A stretch of 64,000 bases of DNA. Source: an uncultured Bacilli bacterium. Lineage in GTDB: Bacteria; Bacillota_I; Bacilli_A; ML615J-28; CAG-313. Below the pieces are notes generated by a model. The model did not search any database. It was given only the letters and a program-made list of their open reading frames with translations, and was not told where the DNA came from. The position numbers and the translations under genes were made by a program. The stretch covers positions 1 to 64,000 of the forward strand of contig CATLBQ010000005.1 in NCBI GenBank assembly GCA_949879765.1. Reading direction: 5' to 3'. This document shows positions 40,735-50,703 of the stretch, in pieces (the stretch's first letter is position 1; every line of letters starts with the position of its first letter).

Positions 40735-42225
40735 CTAAAAAATAATATCGTCATATATTGGTGGAATAACATATTGTTTGATAAGCGTTTGGGTACCGTT
40801 TTCCACATTGGTTTCAAATTGAAGTGTAATTAAGCCACATGAGTCATAATAGCCACTAAATACTTGTGTTTTAGCCACATAGATATGATCCAAATATTTG
40901 GATTGTTTAAATGCGGTTTGACTATAAGGATATCGAGTGTGGTCTTTGACATAATTGGGGGTTTGATGACCCGCTGTATATTCATTTAGATATTCATCAA
41001 TCCACTCTGCATCTAAATCAAGTTGTAAATCAGCTTCCTTAAATGTATAAGGGTCTAGTTCATGGATAGGATTATAAAAAATTTGAATATAAGACTTATA
41101 ATAGGATAGGACATAATAATCGTTCATTTGAAATAAATCTAAGTAGTAGAATCCAGCACCTGGACGTACATTATTGGTTCTACTCAAAAAATAACTAAAT
41201 ATCTCTTCACCTGATTGGTTGATGATTCGGTAATTGTGATAGAAATCATCGCTAGATACTGGAGTACTACTGTATTGGCGATCACGATAGCAATACATTT
41301 TAGAAACAATGGCAACCCCATCTTTAAAATCATAGGCTTGTGAATAAACGTAAGGGGTAATTTCCGTCTCACCATTGATATTCAAACGGCTGCTTCCTAA
41401 ATAGTTTCCTTCTGGAGAAATGTACATATAACTCATCGATTGAATCGTTGTCTTTTCAGTTGTACTAGGTGTGGAAACATTATTGATCCAGTAATAAACA
41501 TCATAAGGACCATAATTACCAACTACTGCGTATCCTTCGGAAAAATCACCTGCATAATCCCATTCTAAATCATAGAGACGATTTCCTGTTTGATCAATAT
41601 GACTATATTTAAACTGACCATACGCATTTGTATAGCCTACTACCGCATAGCCATTTTTAAATTGGCCACAGTATTCGTAGGGCAAATAGCTTATTTCGTT
41701 GGTTTCTCCATCCTTAATGTAATATAAAAAATAAAAGGATTGACTTTCCGCATCGTATTTGAGATATCCTTGATGAGCTCCATCACCAATGGTTAGCAAA
41801 TCATTCGAGAAAGAACCAATAGCACTATATCCAGTGGGAAGTTCGTACAAGGTATGATTGCTTGAATCAATAATTTTGGTAATCCCATCTTTTTTGACTA
41901 CAGCCTTTCCTTCCGAAAAAGGATAAGCTTCGCTATAGACGGGTTCAATGAGGACTTCACCCGTATTTTTAATATAACCAAACTGGTTGTCTTTTTTGAC
42001 AATTAAGATATCATCAAAGTAGGGCACAATGTAATCGTATTCTGCTAGACTTAAACGTTGCAATCTTGCATTTATAATATAAGGAATATTCTTTTTATAT
42101 ACAATCGCAATGGGCTCTTCTAAGTAATTGGCTTTTTGGACCTTACAACTAGATAATGTCCACAAATAAGTGAATAAAATTAAAATGAATAATAAATGAT
42201 TAATTCGTATTGTTCTTGAATGCAT
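40735..42225 (-). CDS. WG-repeat lipoprotein
   Basis: Lipobox LSSC near the N-terminus; repeats such as NQFGYIKNTGEVLIEPVYSEAYPFSEGKAVV and AYPFSEG/QFKNGYAVVGY/DFSEGYAVVGN. Confidence 0.82.
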   Translation of the reverse strand: MHSRTIRINHLLFILILFTYLWTLSSCKVQKANYLEEPIAIVYKKNIPYIINARLQRLSLAEYDYIVPYFDDILIVKKDNQFGYIKNTGEVLIEPVYSEAYPFSEGKAVVKKDGITKIIDSSNHTLYELPTGYSAIGSFSNDLLTIGDGAHQGYLKYDAESQSFYFLYYIKDGETNEISYLPYEYCGQFKNGYAVVGYTNAYGQFKYSHIDQTGNRLYDLEWDYAGDFSEGYAVVGNYGPYDVYYWINNVSTPSTTEKTTIQSMSYMYISPEGNYLGSSRLNINGETEITPYVYSQAYDFKDGVAIVSKMYCYRDRQYSSTPVSSDDFYHNYRIINQSGEEIFSYFLSRTNNVRPGAGFYYLDLFQMNDYYVLSYYKSYIQIFYNPIHELDPYTFKEADLQLDLDAEWIDEYLNEYTAGHQTPNYVKDHTRYPYSQTAFKQSKYLDHIYVAKTQVFSGYYDSCGLITLQFETNVENGTQTLIKQYVIPPIYDDIIF

Positions 42226-42365
42226 AATCCACCTCTTTCTTTTATTATATCAAAAAAAGTGCTTTTCTTCAATGTAAAGGCTTTCGATTCAAGTGTGTAT
42301 AGGTATGAGGGACGTATTCCTTTACTTTTTAGTTAAAATATGGTAAAATATATCGAGGTGATGAT

Positions 42366-42689
42366 ATGAAACTGATGTTAATCATTATTAGCAATGATGA
42401 CGTGCAAGGGGTAACCAATGCACTATTAAAAGAAAAATTTTTCTTCACAAAATTATCTACAACAGGGGGACTTTTGCCAAGTGGCAATACAACATTACTT
42501 GTGGGATTGGATGAAAGCAAAATTGAAGATGTAAAAGAAATCATTAATACTTATTCTAAAACAAGAAAAAAGAAGGTTGCATCAGGAGAACCAGGAGATT
42601 TTACCGTATTTTCCAATTTTCCAGCGAGCGTAAAAATCAATGGTGCGACTATTTTTGTCTTGGATGTAGAGAGTTATTATAAATTATAG
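42366..42689 (+). CDS. darA: Cyclic-di-AMP receptor, DarA/PstA (YaaQ) family
   Basis: MKLMLIIISNDDVQGVTNALLKEKFFFTKLSTTGGLLPSGNTTLLVGLDE...GATIFVLDVE. Confidence 0.88.
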   Translation: MKLMLIIISNDDVQGVTNALLKEKFFFTKLSTTGGLLPSGNTTLLVGLDESKIEDVKEIINTYSKTRKKKVASGEPGDFTVFSNFPASVKINGATIFVLDVESYYKL

Positions 42690-42693
42690 AGGA

Positions 42694-42722
42694 GGAGAAT
42701 TCGAAAGAATTCTCTTTTTTTT
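42694..42722 (+). terminator. Rho-independent terminator with GAAA tetraloop
   Basis: GAGAATTC-GAAA-GAATTCTCTTTTTTTT. Confidence 0.8.
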
Positions 42723-42730
42723 GTCTAAAA

Positions 42731-42765
42731 ATGAACACGCTTTCATAAAAATGTATGCGCTTTCA
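42731..42765 (+). promoter_or_regulatory. Two tandem cre/LacI-operator-like boxes upstream of EF-G-like gene
   Basis: TGAACACGCTTTCA and TGTATGCGCTTTCA, 20 bp apart, each 2 mismatches from TGAAAGCGCTTTCA. Confidence 0.4.
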
Positions 42766-42783
42766 AAAAAATTATTTATTTAA

Positions 42784-42812
42784 TTGAAAATATTCAATAT
42801 CTGGTATATAAT
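42784..42812 (+). promoter_or_regulatory. Promoter upstream of EF-G-like gene
   Basis: TTGAAA - 17 bp - TATAAT. Confidence 0.55.
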
Positions 42813-42867
42813 ACTAATGTCAGTACCAATAAGACGAGAATTGAATGGCATAAGGAGGAGATTACAT

Positions 42868-44928
42868 ATGAAAATCTATTCAACTGAAAAAATAAGGAAC
42901 GTGGCTGTTTTGGGGCATATGGGCTCAGGTAAAACCAGTCTTTGTGAGTCGATGCTGTATCTTACAAAAGCAATTTCGAAAAAGGGAGAAGTAGAAAAAA
43001 AGAATACAGTATCAGATTATTTGCAAGAAGAACAAGCGCGACAGACTTCATTGTCGACATCAATCATTCCAGTAGAATGGAACAACTATAAAATTAATTT
43101 TTTAGATACACCAGGTTCAGAGGAATTTGTAGGTGAAATTACACAAGATTTAGCGATAGTGAAGGGTTCGATTGTGGTGATTGATGCCCAAAAAGGGATT
43201 GAAGTAGGGACCGAAAGAGTTTGGGATGAACTTCGAACAAGACATACACCAACCATTTTATTTATTAATAAAATGGATAAAGAAAATGTAAAATTTGAGA
43301 AGGTCATTCAAAATGTGATAGATGGATTTGGACCCAAAGTCGTGCCTTTTGTGATTCCACTAGGTACAGAAAATCACTATCAAGGCTATATTGATATTAT
43401 CGAAAAAAAGGCTTATATGGGACAAGAGGAAACAGAAACGGCTATTCCTGATGCTTATATGGCGCAAGTAGATGAACTCTACGATCATTTTGTTGAAATC
43501 GTTGCGGGGGAAAGCGAAGAAATGCTTGAAAAGTATTTTAGCGGTGAAACCTTAACTGATGAAGAAATTATTGAAGGATTGCGGAAAGCTCTTTTAAATT
43601 GCGATATATTCCCAATTCTGATTGGTTGTGCAAGTAAAAATATGGGGTTAAAAGGTCTTCTCCAAAAAATTTGCAATTACTTACCTTCACCACAAGATTT
43701 GAAACCATCTAAGGGATTTGATCCGAAGACGCATGAATTGATATTGCGAGATACCGTAGATACAGAACCATTTTCGGCCTATGTGTTTAAAACCATAGTG
43801 GATCCATTTTTAGGAACAATCAATTTCTTTAAAGTATGCTCTGGTACTACTCAAGGTTTAACAGAAGTCTATGTACCCAATACAGATCAAATGGCAAAAG
43901 TGGGTGTAATTTCTTGTATTATGGGCAAAACACAAATTCCTATTGAAGTTTTACATGCGGGAGATATTGGTGTATTGACCAAATCAGGAGATATCCAAAC
44001 TGGCCAAACGTTGTGTACGAAAAAAGAAGCTGTGATGTATCCACCAATGGAGATGCCTACACCTGTTATTTATATTGCTATTCAGGCGAAGACAAAGCAA
44101 GATGAAGATAAAATATCCTCAGCATTACAAAAATTAAATCTGGAAGATCCAACATTTGAAATTAGAAGAAATCCAGAAACAGCCCAATTATTAATTGGTG
44201 GTCAAGGTATGACACATATTGGTTATATCTTAGAAAAAATGAAAAATATGTTTAAAGTAGATGTCACTACTTCCGATCAAAAAATTGTGTATCGTGAAAC
44301 CATCCGCAAAACAGGTTCAGCACAAGGAAGACATAAGAAACAATCTGGTGGTGCAGGACAGTTTGGTGATGTATGGATTCGATTTGAACCATTAGCAGAT
44401 AAAGATTTTGAATTTGCATCAGAAGTGGTTGGAGGTGCTGTGCCTAAGAACTTCTTCCCAGCAGTAGAAAAAGGATTAATGGAAACTTTAGAACATGGCC
44501 CAATAGCAGGATTTCCAGTCATTGGTGTAAGAGCGGTATTGTATGATGGTTCTTATCATCCAGTGGATTCTAATGAAATTTCATTTAAAATTGCGGCAGC
44601 ACTTGCGTTTAAAGAGGCATGTAAAGTTATCAAACCTACGATTTTAGAGCCAGTTATGGAGGTAGTGATTACAGTAAAGGATGAATTTGTCGGGGATGTC
44701 ATGGGGGACATTCCACAAAGAAGGGGATCAGTTATAGGAATGGAGCCAACTGAATTAGGAAGAACAGCGATTACCGCCTATATTCCAGAGGCAGAGATTA
44801 TCAATTATTCTATTGATTTAAAGGCAATGACGCAAGGAAGCGGTAAATTTACGCGTAAGTTTGCACGTTATGATGATGTTCCAACTCAATTGGTCGAAAA
44901 AATTGTTGCTGAATATAAAAAGAATTAA
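42868..44928 (+). CDS. Elongation factor G-like GTPase (EF-G paralogue family)
   Basis: VLGHMGSGKTSL, DTPGSEEFVGE, NKMD, GCASKNMGLKGLL; EF-G domain IV/V at C-terminus; start at ATG 42868 after AGGAGG. Confidence 0.88.
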   Translation: MKIYSTEKIRNVAVLGHMGSGKTSLCESMLYLTKAISKKGEVEKKNTVSDYLQEEQARQTSLSTSIIPVEWNNYKINFLDTPGSEEFVGEITQDLAIVKGSIVVIDAQKGIEVGTERVWDELRTRHTPTILFINKMDKENVKFEKVIQNVIDGFGPKVVPFVIPLGTENHYQGYIDIIEKKAYMGQEETETAIPDAYMAQVDELYDHFVEIVAGESEEMLEKYFSGETLTDEEIIEGLRKALLNCDIFPILIGCASKNMGLKGLLQKICNYLPSPQDLKPSKGFDPKTHELILRDTVDTEPFSAYVFKTIVDPFLGTINFFKVCSGTTQGLTEVYVPNTDQMAKVGVISCIMGKTQIPIEVLHAGDIGVLTKSGDIQTGQTLCTKKEAVMYPPMEMPTPVIYIAIQAKTKQDEDKISSALQKLNLEDPTFEIRRNPETAQLLIGGQGMTHIGYILEKMKNMFKVDVTTSDQKIVYRETIRKTGSAQGRHKKQSGGAGQFGDVWIRFEPLADKDFEFASEVVGGAVPKNFFPAVEKGLMETLEHGPIAGFPVIGVRAVLYDGSYHPVDSNEISFKIAAALAFKEACKVIKPTILEPVMEVVITVKDEFVGDVMGDIPQRRGSVIGMEPTELGRTAITAYIPEAEIINYSIDLKAMTQGSGKFTRKFARYDDVPTQLVEKIVAEYKKN

Positions 44929-44933
44929 TGATA

Positions 44934-44968
44934 AAAAGGTATGATTTCAAGTCAAATCATACCTTTTT
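44934..44968. terminator. Bidirectional terminator
   Basis: AAAAAGGTATGATTT-caagtc-AAATCATACCTTTTTT. Confidence 0.8.
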
Positions 44969-45507
44969 TACACAGTTTTTTTCTGATACCATAAAGTAAA
45001 TAAAGAAAGACCAAGTGCTGTTTTTCCATCTAAAGTTTCGTGTTGCGCTAAAAAAGTGGGGATAGAAGCAAGAGATAATTTTGTAAGTTCAATAAATTCA
45101 TCCTCATCTTCAGGCAACTTGCTTTCATACAAATCAGTAGCAAGATAAATATAAGTTTCTTCATCGGTAAATCCACAGGAAGGATAAAAAGCACAAAGCA
45201 GTTCCATTTGTTTGGCGTCATAACCAGTTTCTTCTTGTAGTTCGCGATGCGCACAGACCAAAGCATCTTCATGTTCTTCTAATAAGCCGGCAGGAATTTC
45301 TAACATATTTTTTCCAACAGCGGTTCGATATTGTTTCACCATTAAAATATCACTACCATCAAAAGCTACAATGGCCACCGCTTTTTGATGATGAACAATC
45401 TCTCGTTTTGCAATTTTTCCATTTGGTAAAAGAACGTCTCGCAATACCAGTTGGACAATCTTACCATCGAAGATGACTTTTTCAGATATGTTTTTTTCTA
45501 TATTCAT
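44968..45507 (-). CDS. NUDIX hydrolase (ADP-ribose pyrophosphatase-like)
   Basis: GLLEEHEDALVCAHRELQEETGYDA Nudix box; start at MNIEKN. Confidence 0.9.
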   Translation of the reverse strand: MNIEKNISEKVIFDGKIVQLVLRDVLLPNGKIAKREIVHHQKAVAIVAFDGSDILMVKQYRTAVGKNMLEIPAGLLEEHEDALVCAHRELQEETGYDAKQMELLCAFYPSCGFTDEETYIYLATDLYESKLPEDEDEFIELTKLSLASIPTFLAQHETLDGKTALGLSLFTLWYQKKTV

Positions 45508-46180
45508 TGACTTTCTCCATAAAATAATCAAATAGAATTGCTGATTCTATGGTGTAATAGCGTTCAGGATGCCACTGCACACCAATGATAGGCCACTGGG
45601 TATGCTCTATGGCTTCAATTGTATCTTCATTTTGATAAGTCACAACAAAGTCTTTCGGCACACGATGGACCGCTTGATGATGGAATGTATTGACTAGGAA
45701 TTTTTCAGGTAGCAAATTACTAAGAGGGGTTTGATGTACACGAGTTACATAATGCTTTTTTTCTAATGGGATGGGATGACTTACTTGTTCGGTAGCCAAA
45801 TCTTGATAAAGTGTCCCTCCCATAAATGCTGCAAAAGCTTGAATACCTCGGCAAATTCCAAAGGTTGGAATTTGGTGGTCTAGAGCATATTGAATGATTT
45901 TTTGATCTATCTCATCGGTTAGAGAATCAATTCCTTTTGATAGATCAGCGTCATTTGTTTCACCATAATAGGTAGGATTGATATCATCTCCACCAATAAT
46001 GAGAAAGCCATCACATTGTGAAAGCAATGACTCAAATCCACTAGAAGGAACTAGAATAAGAGGAATGGCACCTCGATCAACAATTTGCTTGATATAATCT
46101 TGATTGATTTTTAAAAAGGAATAACCCGATTTTTCTTCTTTGGAAAAACGGGGGCTTATGCCAATGATTGGATAACTCAT
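45482..46180 (-). CDS. Gamma-glutamyl-gamma-aminobutyrate hydrolase-type class I glutamine amidotransferase
   Basis: PIIGISPRFS, GGDDINPTYYGE, FGICRGIQAFAAFMGGTLYQDL, GVQWHPER. Confidence 0.9.
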   Translation of the reverse strand: MSYPIIGISPRFSKEEKSGYSFLKINQDYIKQIVDRGAIPLILVPSSGFESLLSQCDGFLIIGGDDINPTYYGETNDADLSKGIDSLTDEIDQKIIQYALDHQIPTFGICRGIQAFAAFMGGTLYQDLATEQVSHPIPLEKKHYVTRVHQTPLSNLLPEKFLVNTFHHQAVHRVPKDFVVTYQNEDTIEAIEHTQWPIIGVQWHPERYYTIESAILFDYFMEKVNEYRKKHI

Positions 46181-46319
46181 AAGATAATACCTCCAAAATT
46201 ATTTTATCATGAAAACATGAAAAACACTTTAAATACGATAAAAATATTTTTAGCATGTTACTTTATAAAAATTACATTTAGTGTTATAATGATAAAAAAA
46301 GAAGTGAAAGGAGAGAACC

Positions 46320-49067
46320 ATGAAAGAAAAACAAGAAAATATGGTATCTGCTCAAAACGATAAAGTCGAAGAACAGAAGAAACCCAAAAAGAAAAAAAAT
46401 ATTACATATGGAATATATCCAGAAGAAAGAAATCAACCACTTTATCAGAAATCAGGTCATTATTTACAAGGATTGACAGACGAAGAAGTGGAAGAACGAA
46501 TAGAACATCTTCAAGTCAATATTGATGGAAAGATTCAATCTCCGTTTGAAAAAAATCTCAAAATGATATTATCTGTGATTTGGAAAAATACATTCACTTT
46601 TTTTAATATTTTATATATTATTGTCCTCATTTTATTGTTAGTTGCAATGAAGTGGAACAATCCAGAACTGACTGATCAACGCTTTGCCATTACCGATTTT
46701 ATGTTTTTGGTTATTGTATCAATTAATTTGATTATTGGTATTGTGCAAGAAACCAAGTCGAAATTAGCCATTAATAAATTACGTTTGGTTACCAATCCCA
46801 AAGTAACTGTGATTCGAAATGGAGTGAAAGTATCAAAATTAGATACTGATGTTGTTTTAGATGATGTTGTATTTTTGACTCCAGGATCACAAATTATTTC
46901 GGATGCTATTTTACTTGATGGTGAAGTTGAAGTCAATGAATCTCAACTTACAGGAGAATCTATACCGATTAAAAAACATGTTGGAGATATGATATATTCA
47001 GGTAGTTTTATGGTATCTGGAACAAGTTATGCCAAAGTAGTTCATGTTGGTAGACTAAATGAAATCAATAAATTGACCTCACAAGCGAAAAAATATACGG
47101 CTCCTAATTCGCAAATTTTAGGTAGTTTGCGGAAACTATTGGTAGTGATTGCTATATTTATTGTCTTGACATCTATTGCAATGTTTTTATGGACTTTTGA
47201 TTGGGCTACATTTAAGGAAATCCAAGAAGTCAATTGGAAAGCTACTGCTGATATGATTCAAAGATTAAAAGTGAATTATGTTCAGTCGATTCGTCCTATT
47301 ACAGCAGCAATTATCGGAATGATTCCAGCAGGACTTTATATGCTTACCTCAGTAGCTCTTTCTGTAGGTGTATTTCGATTGTCTAAAAATAATACATTGG
47401 TTCAAGATATTTATTGTATTGAAATGCTTGCTAGAGTAAATGTACTTTGCTTAGACAAAACAGGAACCATCACCAATGGGCGAATGAGTGTGGTGAAATA
47501 TGAAACTATCAATAAACCAACTAAATTTAGCATTGAAAATATCATGAGTTCGATGAACGCAGCACTGCAAGAAACCAATGCGACAGCACAAGCTATGGTA
47601 CACTATTTTGGTGCAACTCCTGTTCTAAAACCAACGGAAGTTATTCCATTTTCTTCAGAACGAAAGTTTAGTGCAGTTTCTTTTGGAGAAGGAGAAACAT
47701 ACATTATGGGAGCACCTGAATTTGTTTTGAAAAGCAATTTTGAGCGCTATGCAGATCAAATTACTGCCTATGCGAATCAGGGACTTCGTGTACTTTGTCT
47801 TGCTCAATCGACGCTCCCTATTAAAAATGATAAGATTCAACGGCTTCCTAAACTGATTGCTTTGATTTTAATAGAAGATCAAATTCGTGATGAAGCATTT
47901 GACACCATCCAATACTTCAAAAAAAGTGGTGTAGAAGTAAAAGTTATTTCTGGTGACAATCCAGTAACAGTTGCAGAAGTGGCAAGAAGAGTAGGAATTG
48001 AAAATGCAGAAAAATGTATTAGCCTAGATGGTATGAAAGATGAAGAGGTTATTGAAGCAGCAACTAAATTTACTGTATTTGGACGTGTAAAACCTGAGCA
48101 AAAGAAATTACTTGTTACCGCATTGCAAAGCGCAGGTAAGACGGTGGCTATGACAGGAGATGGAGTAAACGATATTCCAGCACTAAAGGCTGCAGATTGT
48201 AGTATAGCAATGGCATCGGGTAATGATTCAGTAAAGAGTGTAGCACAATTGGTATTGGTAGATTCTAATTTTGCAAATATGCCAAAAGTTGTAGCAGAAG
48301 GAAGAAGAGTTATCAATAATGTACAACAAACTGCTATGTTGTATTTGGTAAAGACGCTTTTTATGACTTTCTTAGCCATTTTAACGGCAGTCGGATTCTT
48401 TAAACTAACCAGTTCTGGTACTACAAATGGTACTTTCCCATTTGCTGGAGCAAAACAATTGTTAATTGTGGAAATGTTTGCCATTGGATTACCATCCATT
48501 ATTTTATCTTTGCAAAGCAATAATTCTCCAATCAAAGGAAACTTTATGAAAAATGCACTCAAGAGTGCACTGCCTGGTGCATCAGGTATTGTAGTTGCTA
48601 TTATATTTACCTACTTGCTTTCAAATGATTATGGATTTACACCTGCAGAGATTAAAACAGTAGTTTCCCTTACAGCAACATTAACGCTTTTGATTGTAAT
48701 GTGTAGAGCATGTATGCCACTTGATCGGAAAAAGACCATTCTTTGTATGGGCATGTGGATACTTTCTCTGACATTGATTTGTCTATCAATTTTTAAAGTC
48801 TCATGGCGCATTGGAGGAAGAGCCATTAGTTTTTATAATCTTTTTGAATATTCGGATTTGGCTTGCAAAGTCATTCGTGACGGACAAAGCATCACCAATG
48901 CAACAGCGCTATGGCTCACTTTCAGTATGGTAGTTATTTCATTAACCTCTATGCTGGGCGTTGAATTGTTATTGAAAAATATTGAATTAAAGCAAGAACG
49001 CTTAAAGAATAATCAAGTAGAACAAGAAAAAAAGAAAACGCCACAAATTAGAAAGATTCGCTATTAA
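46320..49067 (+). CDS. Cation-translocating P-type ATPase
   Basis: LTGESIPIKK, LCLDKTGTITNGRM, MTGDGVNDIPALKAADCSIAMASG. Confidence 0.93.
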   Translation: MKEKQENMVSAQNDKVEEQKKPKKKKNITYGIYPEERNQPLYQKSGHYLQGLTDEEVEERIEHLQVNIDGKIQSPFEKNLKMILSVIWKNTFTFFNILYIIVLILLLVAMKWNNPELTDQRFAITDFMFLVIVSINLIIGIVQETKSKLAINKLRLVTNPKVTVIRNGVKVSKLDTDVVLDDVVFLTPGSQIISDAILLDGEVEVNESQLTGESIPIKKHVGDMIYSGSFMVSGTSYAKVVHVGRLNEINKLTSQAKKYTAPNSQILGSLRKLLVVIAIFIVLTSIAMFLWTFDWATFKEIQEVNWKATADMIQRLKVNYVQSIRPITAAIIGMIPAGLYMLTSVALSVGVFRLSKNNTLVQDIYCIEMLARVNVLCLDKTGTITNGRMSVVKYETINKPTKFSIENIMSSMNAALQETNATAQAMVHYFGATPVLKPTEVIPFSSERKFSAVSFGEGETYIMGAPEFVLKSNFERYADQITAYANQGLRVLCLAQSTLPIKNDKIQRLPKLIALILIEDQIRDEAFDTIQYFKKSGVEVKVISGDNPVTVAEVARRVGIENAEKCISLDGMKDEEVIEAATKFTVFGRVKPEQKKLLVTALQSAGKTVAMTGDGVNDIPALKAADCSIAMASGNDSVKSVAQLVLVDSNFANMPKVVAEGRRVINNVQQTAMLYLVKTLFMTFLAILTAVGFFKLTSSGTTNGTFPFAGAKQLLIVEMFAIGLPSIILSLQSNNSPIKGNFMKNALKSALPGASGIVVAIIFTYLLSNDYGFTPAEIKTVVSLTATLTLLIVMCRACMPLDRKKTILCMGMWILSLTLICLSIFKVSWRIGGRAISFYNLFEYSDLACKVIRDGQSITNATALWLTFSMVVISLTSMLGVELLLKNIELKQERLKNNQVEQEKKKTPQIRKIRY

Positions 49068-49099
49068 AATATAAAATAGTGAAATTATAAAAAATATAA

Positions 49100-49134
49100 A
49101 AAAACCCTGTTCAGTTTAGAACAGGGTTTTTTTG
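49100..49134 (+). terminator. Rho-independent terminator
   Basis: AAAACCCTGTTC-agttta-GAACAGGGTTTTTTT. Confidence 0.85.
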
Positions 49135-49193
49135 CCCACACGAAATAGAATGAGACGTAATATGATAAAGTGTACTTGAAAGAGGCGAGGATA

Positions 49194-49928
49194 ATGAAAA
49201 AGCTAGAGATGAAAAATGTAAAAAAGACTTTCTATACTGAAATAGGTGCACTTGATGTTTTAGATGATATTTCATTTGATTTAGAAGAAGGAGAAATTAT
49301 AGCAATTGTGGGTCCAAGTGGCTCAGGAAAATCTACTTTGCTAAATATTATTTCTAAATTATTGGATCCAACAGAAGGAGAAATTATTGTTGATGGAGAT
49401 ATTGGGTATATGTTTCAAAGGGATCACTTATTCAATTGGCGAACAGTGTGGAAAAATATTCTAATTGGTTTAGAAATAAAAAAAGATATGGATGATCAAA
49501 AATTAGAAAAAATCAAAGATCTATTGAAAAAATACGATTTATCAGATTTCATCAATAATTATCCTCAAGAACTATCAGGTGGAATGCGACAACGCATAGC
49601 ATTAATCAGAACACTGGCAACAGATCCAGATGTGCTATTGCTAGATGAACCCTTTTCAGCACTCGACTATCAAACAAGAATTACTGTCAGTGATGATATT
49701 CACCGAATGATTAAAGATTCGCATGTATCAGCTATTTTGGTCACACATGATATATCTGAGGCCATAGCAATGGCTGACCGCGTCATTGTATTAAGTCACC
49801 GACCTGCTAGACTTAAAAAGATTATTCCAATTATAACTGATACAACTGAGAATACGCCTTATGCCAAGCGACTATCCAAAGAATTTCGAATCTATTTTGA
49901 TGAAATATGGGGGCTATTGAATGAATAA
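49194..49928 (+). CDS. ABC transporter ATP-binding protein (nitrate/sulfonate/taurine/thiamine-precursor type)
   Basis: VGPSGSGKSTLLNIISKLLDPTEG, LSGGMRQRIALIRTLATDPDVLLLDEPFSALD, VTHDISEAIAMADRV. Confidence 0.9.
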   Translation: MKKLEMKNVKKTFYTEIGALDVLDDISFDLEEGEIIAIVGPSGSGKSTLLNIISKLLDPTEGEIIVDGDIGYMFQRDHLFNWRTVWKNILIGLEIKKDMDDQKLEKIKDLLKKYDLSDFINNYPQELSGGMRQRIALIRTLATDPDVLLLDEPFSALDYQTRITVSDDIHRMIKDSHVSAILVTHDISEAIAMADRVIVLSHRPARLKKIIPIITDTTENTPYAKRLSKEFRIYFDEIWGLLNE

Positions 49929-50703
49929 TCCATATTTAATTGAAAAAAGAAAAAAAGCAATTATAGTTCTGATGACTCAAATCATTCTCTTAGTGGTGTT
50001 TCTTGTTTCGTGGGAGTTATGTTCTCGGTTTGAAATCATCGATTCATTTTTATTTAGTCGACCATCTAAAATAGCGGCATTGTTAAAAAGGTATATTGAG
50101 ACAAAAGAAATCTATAAGCACATTGGTATTTCTGTATTAGAGACCTTACTAGGGTTAATGATAGGAACATTAGTTGGAATAGGGATTGCAATTGTACTTT
50201 GGTGGAATAAAACATTAGCCAAAATATGTGACCCTTTTTTAGTTGTATTTAATGCGCTTCCAAAAACGGCACTAGCTCCGATTATTATCATTTGGATTGG
50301 CACAGGAATTAAGGGGATTACCGCAGTAGCTATTTCTATTTCATTGGTACTTACGATTATATCAGCACATAGTGCATTTGTGCAAGTAGAAGAAGAAAAA
50401 ATCAAAATGTTACAAAGCTTTAAAGCTAGTAAATGGCAGATTTTAACTAAGCTTATCCTGCCCGCTAATTTGACCAATTTGGTTAGTATTGTTAAAATCA
50501 ATATTGGGATGTCTTGGGTAGGTGTTATTGTAGGTGAATTTATTGTATCAAGATATGGAATAGGATATTTAATTATGTATGGTTCTCAAGTATTTAATAT
50601 GGACTTAGTGATGATGGGCGTCATTGTTCTGGCCATAATTTCTTTTTTGATGTATGAAGTTGTCAATTGGATAGAGAAAAAAATAAGAAGGAAGAGGAAT
50701 TAA
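49921..50703 (+). CDS. ABC transporter permease (SsuC/TauC type)
   Basis: FNALPKTALAPIIIIWIGTGIKGITAVAISISLVLTIISAHSAF (EAA-like loop), operon context. Confidence 0.88.
   Translation: MNNPYLIEKRKKAIIVLMTQIILLVVFLVSWELCSRFEIIDSFLFSRPSKIAALLKRYIETKEIYKHIGISVLETLLGLMIGTLVGIGIAIVLWWNKTLAKICDPFLVVFNALPKTALAPIIIIWIGTGIKGITAVAISISLVLTIISAHSAFVQVEEEKIKMLQSFKASKWQILTKLILPANLTNLVSIVKINIGMSWVGVIVGEFIVSRYGIGYLIMYGSQVFNMDLVMMGVIVLAIISFLMYEVVNWIEKKIRRKRN

Noticed and set aside
47879-48562. 227-aa minus-strand ORF
   Set aside because: Shadow ORF antisense to the conserved P-type ATPase core; Ser/Thr/Ile-rich low-information translation.
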